Assembly (NCBI RefSeq): GCF_021725675.1 | Contig: NZ_JAKJPO010000007.1 | Location: 203,474-267,473 of the forward strand | Length of the DNA: 64,000 nt | Reading direction: 5' to 3' | From: Marilutibacter chinensis | GTDB lineage: Bacteria; Pseudomonadota; Gammaproteobacteria; Xanthomonadales; Xanthomonadaceae | Shown: piece by piece, positions 8,552-17,106 of the stretch | Layout: each line of letters begins with the position of its first letter | How positions within the stretch are numbered: position 1 is the first letter of the stretch | The notes under the pieces: generated by a model | What the model saw: the letters and a program-made list of their open reading frames with translations, nothing else | What the model was told of the DNA's origin: nothing | Database searches by the model: none | Position numbers and translations under genes: made by a program

Positions 8552-11029
8552 ATGAGCATCGCGATCCCCTTCCTCGTCCTGCTGGTCGTCGGCATGATCG
8601 CCGCCTACCATCGCCTGCGCCTGGCGGTGTGGGTCGCGATCAGCGCCACCTCCCTGGTCGCCGCCTGGCTGCTCGGAGCCGATGCAGCAGCCAGCATCGT
8701 CGCCGGCGCGCTGCTGGCGGCAGTCTCGATCCCGCTGCTGCTGCCGGCGATCAGGCTGCCGCTGATCACCGCGCCGCTGCTGAAGTTCTACACGAAGATC
8801 CTGCCGCCGCTGTCGGAAACCGAGCGGGTCGCGCTGGAGGCCGGCACGGTCGGCTGGGAAGGCCAGCTGTTCTCCGGCAAGCCGGACTGGAAGGTGCTGC
8901 ACGACCAGCCCCGGCCGACCCTGCGCGAGGACGAACAGGCCTTCCTCGACGGCCCTGTCGAGGAGCTGTGCCGGATGGTCAACGACTGGGACATCACCCA
9001 TGTCCGCGCCGACCTGCCGCCGGAGCTGTGGGACTTCATCAAGAAGAACAGGTTCTTCGGCATGATCGTGCCGAAGGAATACGGCGGCCTGGGGTTCACC
9101 GCACTGGGCAACCACAAGGTGATCCAGAAGCTGGCTTCCGTCTCCAGCGTGGTCAGTTCGACCGTCGGCGTGCCCAACTCGCTGGGTCCGGCCGAGTTGC
9201 TGCTGCACTACGGCACCCGTGAGCAGAAGGACCATTACCTGCCGCGCCTGGCCGACGGCCGCGAAGTCCCCTGCTTTGGCCTGACCGGCCCGTGGGCCGG
9301 ATCGGACGCGACCTCGATCCCGGACTACGGCATCGTCTGCATGGGCGACTGGAACGGCGCCCGTGTGGTCGGCGTCAAGCTGACCTTCGACAAGCGCTAC
9401 ATCACCCTGGCGCCGGTCGCCACCCTGATCGGCCTCGCATTCCGCATGTACGACCCGGACGGCCTGCTCGGCGACAGGAAGGACATCGGCATCACCCTGG
9501 CGCTGGTGCCGCGCAACACCGCCGGCATCGAGATCGGCCGTCGTCATTTTCCGCTGAACTCGCCGTTCCAGAACGGCCCGATCCACGGCAGGGACGTGTT
9601 CATTCCGCTGAGCCAGCTGATCGGCGGCGAAGCCTATGCCGGCAAGGGCTGGCAGATGCTGGTCGAGTGCCTTTCGATCGGCCGCTCGATCACCCTGCCC
9701 TCCACCGCCAGCGGCGGCGCCAAGATGGCCGCGGTGGTCACCGGCGCATACGCCAGGATCCGCAAGCAGTTCGGCCTGTCGATCGGTCGTTTCGAGGGCG
9801 TGGAGGAAGCGCTGGCCCGGATCGCCGGCAACGCCTATGCGGCGAGCGCGCTGTCGGAGGCCTCAGCGGCCGCTGTCGCGCGCGGCGAGCTGCCGGCGGT
9901 GCCGTCGACGATCTCCAAGTACCACTGCACCGAGATGGGCCGCGAGGCCGCCAAGGACGCAATGGACATCCACGGCGGCAAGGGCATCATCCTCGGCCCG
10001 AAGAACTATCTGGGCCGCGGCTGGCAGGCCTCGCCGATCGCGATCACCGTCGAGGGCGCGAACATCATGACGCGCTCGCTGATGATCTTCGGCCAGGGCG
10101 CGATCCTGTGCCATCCGTGGGTGCTGAAGGAGATGAAGGCCGCGACCCTGCCGGATCCGGGCGAACGCCTGCGCGAGTTCGACCGCAACCTGTTCGGGCA
10201 CATCGGCTTCGCGATCTCCAATGCGGTACGCAGCTGGTGGTTCGGCCTGACCGGCGCGAAGCTCGGCAGCGCGCCGGGCGACGCCTACACCCGTCGCTAC
10301 TACCGCAAGCTCAACCGCTACTCGGCGGCGCTGGCGCTGATGGCCGACACCTCGATGCTGCTGCTGGGCGGCAAGCTGAAGTTCAAGGAATCGCTGTCCG
10401 GCCGCCTCGGCGACGTGCTCAGCCACCTGTACATCGCCAGCGCGATGCTCAAGCGCTACGAGGACGAAGGGCGTCCGGCGTCCGACCAGCCACTGCTGGC
10501 CTGGTCGTTCCACAACAGCGTGCACAAGATCGAGATCGCGCTGTCGACGGCGCTGCGCAACTTCCCGATACGTCCGGTCGGCTGGCTGCTGTGGATGCTC
10601 GTGTTCCCCTGGGGCCGTCGCGCGCAGGCACCCAGCGACCGCCTCGGCCACAAGACCGCGGCGCTGCTGATGTCGCCGAACGATGCCCGCGACCGGCTCG
10701 CACGGGGCGTGTTCATGACTCCGTGCGCGAACAACCCGGCCGGCCGCATCAACAGCTACCTGCCGCAGGTGGTGCTGGCCGAACCGGTCGAGCGCAAGTT
10801 CCTGAAGGCGCTGAAGAACAGCGACATCGAGGCGCTGGACTTCGCCGCCCAGCTCGATGAGGGCGTCAAGGAAGGCTGGATCACCGCCGAGGAGCGCAAG
10901 CAGCTGGAGGCGTTGCGCGAAATGACCATCGACGCGATCTCGGTCGACGACTTCGAACCCTGGGAGCTTCGCTCGGCCGGCTACTACAGCGACCGGATCG
11001 AAGCCGCCGCCAAGCGCGACGCGGCCTGA
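8552..11029 (+). CDS. fadE: Acyl-CoA dehydrogenase FadE (large, membrane-associated)
   Basis: An 825-residue protein close in length to E. coli FadE (814). It catalyses the first, FAD-dependent step of fatty acid beta-oxidation. The N terminus has two hydrophobic stretches (about residues 2-25 and 30-65) that would anchor it in the inner membrane. The acyl-CoA dehydrogenase core follows with FGMIVPKEYGGLGF, CFGLTGPWAGSD, VECLSIGRSITLPS, STISKYHCTEMGR, AMDIHGGKGIILGP and VEGANIMTRS. A long C-terminal extension typical of FadE ends with WELRSAGYYSDR. The ATG at 8552 has GGAG 7 nt upstream. It is divergent from a TetR gene whose probable operator lies in the intervening promoter, and a thioesterase-like gene follows. 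Confidence 0.95.
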   Translation: MSIAIPFLVLLVVGMIAAYHRLRLAVWVAISATSLVAAWLLGADAAASIVAGALLAAVSIPLLLPAIRLPLITAPLLKFYTKILPPLSETERVALEAGTVGWEGQLFSGKPDWKVLHDQPRPTLREDEQAFLDGPVEELCRMVNDWDITHVRADLPPELWDFIKKNRFFGMIVPKEYGGLGFTALGNHKVIQKLASVSSVVSSTVGVPNSLGPAELLLHYGTREQKDHYLPRLADGREVPCFGLTGPWAGSDATSIPDYGIVCMGDWNGARVVGVKLTFDKRYITLAPVATLIGLAFRMYDPDGLLGDRKDIGITLALVPRNTAGIEIGRRHFPLNSPFQNGPIHGRDVFIPLSQLIGGEAYAGKGWQMLVECLSIGRSITLPSTASGGAKMAAVVTGAYARIRKQFGLSIGRFEGVEEALARIAGNAYAASALSEASAAAVARGELPAVPSTISKYHCTEMGREAAKDAMDIHGGKGIILGPKNYLGRGWQASPIAITVEGANIMTRSLMIFGQGAILCHPWVLKEMKAATLPDPGERLREFDRNLFGHIGFAISNAVRSWWFGLTGAKLGSAPGDAYTRRYYRKLNRYSAALALMADTSMLLLGGKLKFKESLSGRLGDVLSHLYIASAMLKRYEDEGRPASDQPLLAWSFHNSVHKIEIALSTALRNFPIRPVGWLLWMLVFPWGRRAQAPSDRLGHKTAALLMSPNDARDRLARGVFMTPCANNPAGRINSYLPQVVLAEPVERKFLKALKNSDIEALDFAAQLDEGVKEGWITAEERKQLEALREMTIDAISVDDFEPWELRSAGYYSDRIEAAAKRDAA

Positions 11030-11133
11030 AATCGGCGCAGCAATCGCAGAAGGGCGATCGCGGAAGTGATTGCAGAAGTGACGGAAACCGACGGCGGGGC
11101 GACCCGCCGTCCCCGCATCCACGGGAGAACTCC

Positions 11134-11625
11134 ATGAGCGACGCCGGATACACCGCGCCACTGCTCGCCACCTGGCGCCGGATGATCCGCTGGCCCGCCG
11201 GCCGCTGGCTGTTCTCGCGCGCGGTCTGCTTCAAGGCGCCCTACTTCTCGACGATCGCGCCGCGATTCCTGGACCTGGAGCCGGGCCGTTGCGAAGTCGT
11301 CATGCGCGACCGTCGCGCGGTGCACAACCACATCGGCACCGTGCATGCGATCGCGCTGTGCAACCTGGCCGAGCTGGCCGGCGGGGTGATGCTCGACGCC
11401 AGCCTGCCGCGCGGGATGCGCTGGATTCCCAAGGGGATGACCGTCGCCTACCTGGCGAAGGCGCGGGGCCCGATGCGGGCCGTGGCGACACCGGAACGTC
11501 CGATCGAAGCGGCCGACGCAGGCCATGAACTGCCCGTCGCGGTCGAGGTCACCGATACCGCTGGTGAGGCGGTGTTCCGCGCACGGATCATGATGTGGGT
11601 TTCGCCCAGGTCGCGAAGGAAATAG
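11134..11625 (+). CDS. Hotdog-fold DUF4442 thioesterase-like protein
   Basis: A 163-residue protein of the DUF4442 hotdog family (YiiD C-terminal/PaaI-like). The central segment HNHIGTVHAIALCNLAELAGG is the long hotdog helix with the conserved His-Asn start, and the remaining strands fill the half-fold. Members are thought to be acyl-CoA thioesterases or acyl-binding proteins. Its position 104 nt after fadE on the same strand supports a role in fatty acyl-CoA turnover and probable co-transcription (inference). A strong GGGAG is present 7 nt before the ATG. Confidence 0.8.
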   Translation: MSDAGYTAPLLATWRRMIRWPAGRWLFSRAVCFKAPYFSTIAPRFLDLEPGRCEVVMRDRRAVHNHIGTVHAIALCNLAELAGGVMLDASLPRGMRWIPKGMTVAYLAKARGPMRAVATPERPIEAADAGHELPVAVEVTDTAGEAVFRARIMMWVSPRSRRK

Positions 11626-11739
11626 GCCGCCTCCCGCCCACCGCGGCAGGCGTCGCGGTCGCGGAATCCTTCGGGCAGGCCGCGCGCCTGCCCCGTCAAG
11701 GCCGGACGACCCGAGCTGGGCCCATTCCGCCCCTGCGCT

Positions 11740-12361
11740 TCACGGCAGCATGCCGTGGCGGGTCTCGCGGTCGAAACGTCGATCCAGACGACGGTACTCG
11801 TCGATGATCGCACGGGCGCGTCGGTCGATGCGCGCGCGGGATCCCTCGCAGGCCAGTTCCGTCGGCAGCTCCGCGAACATGTCCCGGACCGCCGCGGCCG
11901 CCTGCTCGCCGTGTCGCGCATGCACCTGCTCGTGGGCGGCCAACGCACTGATGAAACGGTCCCACTGCGCCGCCAGGGCCGCTGGCGCCCTGTCCCGTCC
12001 GGTCCAGTCCGGCAGCGTGATCGTGATGTCGGCCACCACGTCCCAGTAGCCCAGCTGACACTGTCCGTCCTCGAGCGGCCAGCTCTGCCATGACCAGGTG
12101 ACCTGCCACTCCGCATACCCGCTGTAACGTCGTCCGGTGACCGGATCGCGCGGCCCGTTCTCACGCATCCGGGTTGCCCATTGCGAACGCGAGCGGCCGT
12201 CGACCGGATAGGTATGCAGCCGCCGCGTCACCCGCGCGCGGTCTCTTGCCGGCGCCTGCAGCGACGGCTGAACCGGCTCCTGCGCCGGACCGCCGTCCGC
12301 GGCCGCGGACGTAGCCGATCCCCCCCACCGCGAACGCCAGCGCTGCCGACTTCCATCTCAT
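11740..12361 (-). CDS. DUF922 secreted zinc protease, frameshifted at a G7 tract
   Basis: The main domain (frame closing at 11740) carries the zinc-binding HEQVHARHG, an HExxH motif, plus the WD.VADITITLPDW stretch of the DUF922 family of predicted secreted metalloproteases. Read alone it could begin at a GTG at 12231, giving 163 residues without a signal peptide. Just upstream an ATG at 12361 opens MRWKSAALAFAVGG, a clear signal-peptide start, in another frame. The two frames meet at a run of seven G on the coding strand (12320-12326). With six G they join into one protein: signal peptide, then SATSAAADGGPAQEP, then the protease. The shift is either a sequencing error or a phase-variable tract. 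The ATG lies 8 nt after the stop of the upstream SDR gene, so the two are probably coupled. Confidence 0.72.
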
Positions 12362-12369
12362 CGCACGCA

Positions 12370-13575
12370 CTATCGGCGGCGGTCGCGATGCCACGCGGCG
12401 AGCACCGCCCGTTCCTTCTCCGCGTCCAGTCCGGCCCGGGGCCTGGCCCGTCGCTCGGCCGGCAGGCTCCGCCACCACGCCAGTGTGTCGTGGACGGTCT
12501 CCTGCAGCGGACGATAGCCCAGCCCGGCGGCCTGGGCGCGCGCTGTCGAAACACGGCCGAACCCGGCGTATTCGCCTTCGGCCGGAATCCATGCCGGCAT
12601 GTCCCGCCAGGGCTGGACATCGTGGCGTTCGAGGAAGACGGCCGGCACCCAGGTCAGCGTCGAGTTCGCCCCGGGCGCTTGCGGACACGGCGTGGTGATG
12701 CAGTTCATCACGTTCATCCGGCGTGCGACCTGCTGGCAGGTATCCAGCAGCATGCCCATCGTCAGCGCGCCGGCCGGGGCATCGGCATTGAAGGTGCCGA
12801 TCGTGCGCTGCTCCAGCAGATGCAGCAGGAACGCGGCGAGGTCGCGCACGTCGATGAACTGGGTCGGCGCGTCGGGCGTGCCCGGTGCGAGTATCTCGCC
12901 GCCACGGTCGGCACGCGCCGGCCAGTAGGTGAAGCGGTCGGTGGTGTCGCCCGGGCCTACGATCAGTCCCGGACGGACGATCGTGGTCCGGCCCGGCATT
13001 CCGGCCTCGGCCGCCTGTTCGCACAGTGCCTTGAGTCCGCCGTAGGTTTCGCCGCTGATTTCGGTGACGGTCGGGTCAGGCAGGCGGATCAGCTCGCCGC
13101 CCTCGTCCATCCCGGGCAGGTCGTTGCGTGCGTACACCGATACCGTCGACACCACGAGGTACTGACCGACCCGCGGCGCGAGCAGCCGGGTGGAACGGGT
13201 CACGTCAGCCGGAACGTAGGCGGAGGTATCGAGCACCGCATCCCAGCGCTGACCGGCATCGAGCGCCGAAAGGTCGCTCTTGCGGTCGCCGTGCAGTTGC
13301 TCGATGTCGTCGTATTCCGGACCGCTGAAGCGTTCCGGGTTGGTCTTGCCGCGGTTGAACAGGGTCAGCCTGTGGCCTCGTGCCCGCGCGGCCTCGACGA
13401 AGTGCGGCCCGAGGAAACCGGTACCGCCCATCACCAGGATGCGCAGGCGGTCTCCCGTGGACTGCGCCTCCGCTTCCGCGGCCGCGCCGCGCAACATCGT
13501 CGAGCATCCCGGCAGCGCCATGGCCACCGCACCGGTCAGGCCGCCCAACAGCAGATCGCGCCGTCCGATCGACAT
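12370..13575 (-). CDS. NAD-dependent epimerase/dehydratase family protein with Tat signal
   Basis: A 401-residue extended short-chain dehydrogenase. It begins with a twin-arginine signal (MSIGRRDLLLGGLTGAVAMA) followed by LPGCS, so it is exported folded and may be lipid-anchored through that Cys. The Rossmann start ILVMGGTGFLGPHFVEAA binds the dinucleotide. STVSVYARND and ETYGGLKALCE carry the Ser/Tyr-xxx-Lys region (YGGLK). The substrate is unknown; similar proteins are annotated as isoflavone-reductase-like or sugar epimerases. The start at 13575 has GGGAGG 7 nt upstream. It lies 74 nt after a transporter gene and 8 nt before the DUF922 protease, all on the same strand. Confidence 0.85.
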   Translation of the reverse strand: MSIGRRDLLLGGLTGAVAMALPGCSTMLRGAAAEAEAQSTGDRLRILVMGGTGFLGPHFVEAARARGHRLTLFNRGKTNPERFSGPEYDDIEQLHGDRKSDLSALDAGQRWDAVLDTSAYVPADVTRSTRLLAPRVGQYLVVSTVSVYARNDLPGMDEGGELIRLPDPTVTEISGETYGGLKALCEQAAEAGMPGRTTIVRPGLIVGPGDTTDRFTYWPARADRGGEILAPGTPDAPTQFIDVRDLAAFLLHLLEQRTIGTFNADAPAGALTMGMLLDTCQQVARRMNVMNCITTPCPQAPGANSTLTWVPAVFLERHDVQPWRDMPAWIPAEGEYAGFGRVSTARAQAAGLGYRPLQETVHDTLAWWRSLPAERRARPRAGLDAEKERAVLAAWHRDRRR

Positions 13576-13649
13576 CGCACGCCTCCCCTCACGTTTCCAT
13601 ACCGGTTCCGACTGTGACGCCGCGCGGGTCCATGGCCATCCGCCATTGG

Positions 13650-15059
13650 TCATCCCCGGGCGCCGTCCTCGGGTGCGCCGCCGGCCGGCTGGCGGCAAGC
13701 GGCCGAGCCCTCGTCGGGCAGATTGCGCTGGGCACGAACCACCCGCCATGCCGCGAACGCGAGCGCGGCGGCGACACCGATGCCGGCCGCGAACACCGCC
13801 CGGCTGCCGAACACCGCCAACGCCTTGTGCACCCAGACGAAGGTCAGGTCGCTGCCGCGGTAGACCACGGTATCGATCACGGCCTTGGCCTTGTAGCGCG
13901 ACTCGCGGTCGACGCGGGTATAGATCGTCTCGCGCCCCGGCTTGCCCAGCGAGAACTCGCCGGCACGGGTCGCGATCTGGGTCGCGGCCACCAGCAGCGG
14001 CAGCGGCGACATCGTCAGCAGGGCGTAGCCGGCGAGGATCGCGAAGGCAGGGATCAACAACGCCGGCGCGACCCCGTAGCGGCGCAGCAACGCACGGGTA
14101 AGCAGCAACTGGACCAGCAGGGTCAGCGCATTGACCGAGCCGTCGATCAGCGAGTAGTAGCGGGTGGCCTCGCGCGGATCGGGATAGAACGCCTTCACGA
14201 TCGCCGCCTGCTCGTTGTACAGCAGGGTGCCCACGCCGACGCCGAAGAACAGCAGCAGCGCCAGCGCGCGCAGCAGCGGCCGCGCCCAGACCAGGCGCAG
14301 GCCGGCGATGATCGATCCGCCCATCGCGCGCTCGCCGCTGACATCGTGGTGCAGGCGCTCGCGCCGGATCGCCCACGGCCGCAGCTTGAGGATGCAGAGC
14401 AGACACACGGCAAGGAATGCCGCCGAGACCAGCAGCAGGTTGGCCACGCCGAGCCAGCCGACCAGAGCGCTGGTCAACGCCGGTCCGGCCAGCGCACCCA
14501 GAGTGCCGCCGGCGCCGATGTAGCCGTAGAAGCGCTTGGCATGGTCGTTGTCGAAGACATCGGCCATGAAGCTCCAGAACACCGTGACCGCGAACATGTT
14601 GAACACCGCGACCCAGATGAAGAACAGGCCGCCGCGGCCCGGCACGGCCTGGTGGAATATCCAGTAGAAGCACAGCAGGCAGGCGATGAAGAACAGATAG
14701 ACGACCGGCAGGAACACCCGGCGCGGGAAGCGCGCGACCAGGGCGCCATAGACCGGCTGCAGCAGCACCATGATCACGAAGGTACCGGTGAACAGCACCT
14801 GCAGGGTGTAGTCCTGCAGCGCGACGCCACGGCCGGCCGCCCAGGCCAGCAGCCCCGGCGGAAACACCGCCATCGCGTCACCGGAAGCGCCCATCGCATC
14901 GCGCATCGGCCGCAGCACGTAGTAGCCGCACAGCAGGCTGAAGAAATACAGCGTCGCCCACCACAACGACGGCGAACCCGCCAGTTCTTCGCGGAACCGG
15001 CGCATGCCGGCCATCACTCCCCGGCGTCTGCGAGGCCCTGCCGGCGCTGCTTCGGTCAT
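13650..15059 (-). CDS. MFS transporter related to ATP/ADP translocases (Npt1/Npt2-like)
   Basis: A 469-residue integral membrane protein with about 12 hydrophobic segments. The N-terminal block FFSLLCGYYVLRPMRDAMG is characteristic of the COG3202 (ATP/ADP translocase-like) branch of the major facilitator fold found in free-living proteobacteria. Further signs are FWSFMADVFDNDHAKRFYG in the middle and GRETIYTRVDRESRYKAKA in the second half. The free-living homologues are not proven nucleotide exchangers, so the substrate is open. It is the first gene of a probable operon with the Tat-exported SDR protein and the DUF922 protease. Confidence 0.8.
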   Translation of the reverse strand: MTEAAPAGPRRRRGVMAGMRRFREELAGSPSLWWATLYFFSLLCGYYVLRPMRDAMGASGDAMAVFPPGLLAWAAGRGVALQDYTLQVLFTGTFVIMVLLQPVYGALVARFPRRVFLPVVYLFFIACLLCFYWIFHQAVPGRGGLFFIWVAVFNMFAVTVFWSFMADVFDNDHAKRFYGYIGAGGTLGALAGPALTSALVGWLGVANLLLVSAAFLAVCLLCILKLRPWAIRRERLHHDVSGERAMGGSIIAGLRLVWARPLLRALALLLFFGVGVGTLLYNEQAAIVKAFYPDPREATRYYSLIDGSVNALTLLVQLLLTRALLRRYGVAPALLIPAFAILAGYALLTMSPLPLLVAATQIATRAGEFSLGKPGRETIYTRVDRESRYKAKAVIDTVVYRGSDLTFVWVHKALAVFGSRAVFAAGIGVAAALAFAAWRVVRAQRNLPDEGSAACRQPAGGAPEDGARG

Positions 15060-15246
15060 CGGAATCCTGCTGCCATGGGGTGGAAGGGGCGTGCCGCCGG
15101 AGCCGTCGGCGGCATGATGCTAGCAGCCCCGCATGTCCGGCTTCGACGTCGGCATCTGCAGCCTGCCGCCGCCGGGCATCGTCGCCACGAGCATTTGCTC
15201 TAACGGGCCTGCTTACGGTCCCGGGGTCACCGTCGCGAGTCCGCCT

Positions 15247-16881
15247 GTGTACGACTACATCATCATCGGTGCCGGATCGGCCGGCTGCGTGCTCGCCAAT
15301 CGGCTGTCCGCGGACCCGGACGTACGCGTGCTGCTGCTCGAAGCCGGTCCGCGCGACCGTCACCCCTTCATCCACATGCCGGCGGGCATCGCCAAGCTGG
15401 TCGGCGTCAGGCGACTGAACTGGGATTACTACACGGCGCCGGAACCGCAGCTCGACGGGCGGACGTTATGGTGGCCGCGCGGCAAGGTGCTCGGCGGTTC
15501 GAGCTCCATCAACGCGATGTGCTACACCCGTGGGGTGCCGGGCGACTATGACGAGTGGGCCGCGCTCGGCGCCGACGGCTGGCACTGGGACAACGTGCTG
15601 CCCTATTTCCGGCGTTCGGAGTCAAACCAGCGAGGCGCCGACGCCCTCCACGGCGGCGACGGCCCGCTCCACGTCTCCGAACTGCGCCACAGCAATCCGC
15701 TGTCGCACGCCTTCATCGAGGCCGGAATGCAGGCCGGGTACCCGCGCAACGACGATTTCAGCGGCCGGGTGCAGGAGGGGTTCGGTCTCTACCAGGTGAC
15801 CCAGAAGGACGGTGCCCGCTGCTCCAGCGCGGTCGCCTATCTCAACCCGGCGCGGCCACGCGGAAACCTCGAGATCGTGACCGGCGCGCTGGTCTCCCGG
15901 ATCACCTTCGAGTCCGGCCGTGGCGGCGTGCCGCGCGCATCGGGTGTGACCTACAGCGTCGGCGGCCGGGCCTTCCACCAGCCGTGCGCGCGCGAGGTGC
16001 TGCTCTGCGGAGGCGCGCTCAATTCGCCGCAACTGCTGATGCTGTCGGGCATCGGCCCGGCCGCGCAACTGCGCCGGCACGGCCTTGAGGTGATCGTCGA
16101 CGCGTCGCAGGTCGGCGAGAACCTCCAGGACCATCTCGACATCTGCACGCTGCGGCAATGCACGCAACCGATCACCTACGACCGCGTCAGCGACCTGCGC
16201 ATCGCCTTCGATTACTACCTGCGCGGCCACAGCGGAGTCGGCAGCAGCAATGTCGCCGAGGCTGGCGCCTTCATCCGCTCGGCGCTGGCGCCGGATGCAC
16301 GCGCCGACATCCAGCTGCACTTCGTGCCGGCCCTGCTCGACGACCATGGACGCAACCGTCTGCCCGGCGACGGCTTCACCGTGCACGCCTGTTTCCTGCG
16401 CCCCCGCAGCCGCGGCCGATTGGTACTGGCCAGCGGCCGCGCCGCGGACAAGGTGCGGATCGAGGCGAACTATCTCAGCGACGCCGAAGGCTTCGACATG
16501 CGGATGATGCTCGAGTGCGCCCGGCTGTCGCGCGAGCTGCTCGCCCAGCCCGCATTCGACCCGTACCGCGGCGCGCCGATCTTCCCGGACCGAGACGGTC
16601 TCGACGATGCCGGCCTGAAGGCCTTCGTGCGGGCCAAGGCCGAGAGCATCTACCACCCGATCGGAACCTGCCGGATGGGCAGCGATCCGGACGCGGTGGT
16701 CGATCCGCAGTTGCGCGTGCGCGGCGTGGAGGGTCTGCGCGTCGTCGACGCATCGGTGATGCCGCGACTGCCCGGCGGCAACACCAACGCGCCCACCATC
16801 ATGATCGCCGAGCGCGCCTCCGACATGATCTCCGGATCCGGCCGGAACCAGGCCGACACCATCCGCACGAGCGGTTCGTAG
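15247..16881 (+). CDS. GMC-family FAD oxidoreductase (choline dehydrogenase-like)
   Basis: A 544-residue flavoprotein of the glucose-methanol-choline family. It has the N-terminal FAD fold YDYIIIGAGSAGCVLANRL, the GMC signature RGKVLGGSSSINAMCYTRG, the second signature GALNSPQLLMLSGIGP, and the catalytic His end block ESIYHPIGTCRMG with NTNAPTIMIAERASD. It would oxidise an alcohol to an aldehyde; the substrate is not readable. The GTG at 15247 was chosen because it places the FAD motif at the N terminus as in BetA. An ATG at 15133 would add 38 residues that do not look like coding sequence. It is divergent from the transporter gene. Confidence 0.88.
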   Translation: MYDYIIIGAGSAGCVLANRLSADPDVRVLLLEAGPRDRHPFIHMPAGIAKLVGVRRLNWDYYTAPEPQLDGRTLWWPRGKVLGGSSSINAMCYTRGVPGDYDEWAALGADGWHWDNVLPYFRRSESNQRGADALHGGDGPLHVSELRHSNPLSHAFIEAGMQAGYPRNDDFSGRVQEGFGLYQVTQKDGARCSSAVAYLNPARPRGNLEIVTGALVSRITFESGRGGVPRASGVTYSVGGRAFHQPCAREVLLCGGALNSPQLLMLSGIGPAAQLRRHGLEVIVDASQVGENLQDHLDICTLRQCTQPITYDRVSDLRIAFDYYLRGHSGVGSSNVAEAGAFIRSALAPDARADIQLHFVPALLDDHGRNRLPGDGFTVHACFLRPRSRGRLVLASGRAADKVRIEANYLSDAEGFDMRMMLECARLSRELLAQPAFDPYRGAPIFPDRDGLDDAGLKAFVRAKAESIYHPIGTCRMGSDPDAVVDPQLRVRGVEGLRVVDASVMPRLPGGNTNAPTIMIAERASDMISGSGRNQADTIRTSGS

Positions 16882-16897
16882 AAACAGCGTAAACCGC

Positions 16898-16932
16898 GAT
16901 TCCCAGGCCGCGCCCGGGAATCCTCGAATTTT
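16898..16932 (+). terminator. Probable terminator of the GMC oxidoreductase gene
   Basis: GATTCCC (16898-16904) and GGGAATC (16916-16922) form a hairpin with a GC-rich loop that can pair further. It is followed by CTCGAATTTTGC. It starts 17 nt after the stop codon. The U-tract is short and offset, so termination efficiency is uncertain. Confidence 0.55.
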
Positions 16933-17031
16933 GCTGTGCAAACCATGGGCTCCGCCGTTGCGCTTCCACACTCCCATTCGTGCCTGCGGCGCATCGCTCT
17001 CCGCCACAACGCTACAGGGTTGGGCAGACAC

Positions 17032-17082
17032 AAGCGGCGTAAGCCGAGATGGAGCTGGCCGGATCACGGCTCACGCCGTTCC
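17032..17082. repeat. REP/BIME-type inverted pair, copy 1
   Basis: The arms AAGCGGCGTAAGCCGAGAT and ATCACGGCTCACGCCGTTCC are imperfect inverted copies. Each contains a small hairpin (CGGC-gtaa-GCCG and ACGGC-tcac-GCCGT). The same GGCG...AGCC design returns at 37.25 kb and 43.38 kb, so this is a dispersed extragenic palindrome family. Confidence 0.7.
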
Positions 17083-17106
17083 CAGGGGTGCCCACGATGC
17101 CCGGGT

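Noticed and set aside
15133..15246. A 38-residue N-terminal extension of the GMC oxidoreductase
   Set aside because: It has no ribosome-binding site and no signal peptide, and precedes the FAD motif that normally begins the protein. It was kept only as an alternative start.
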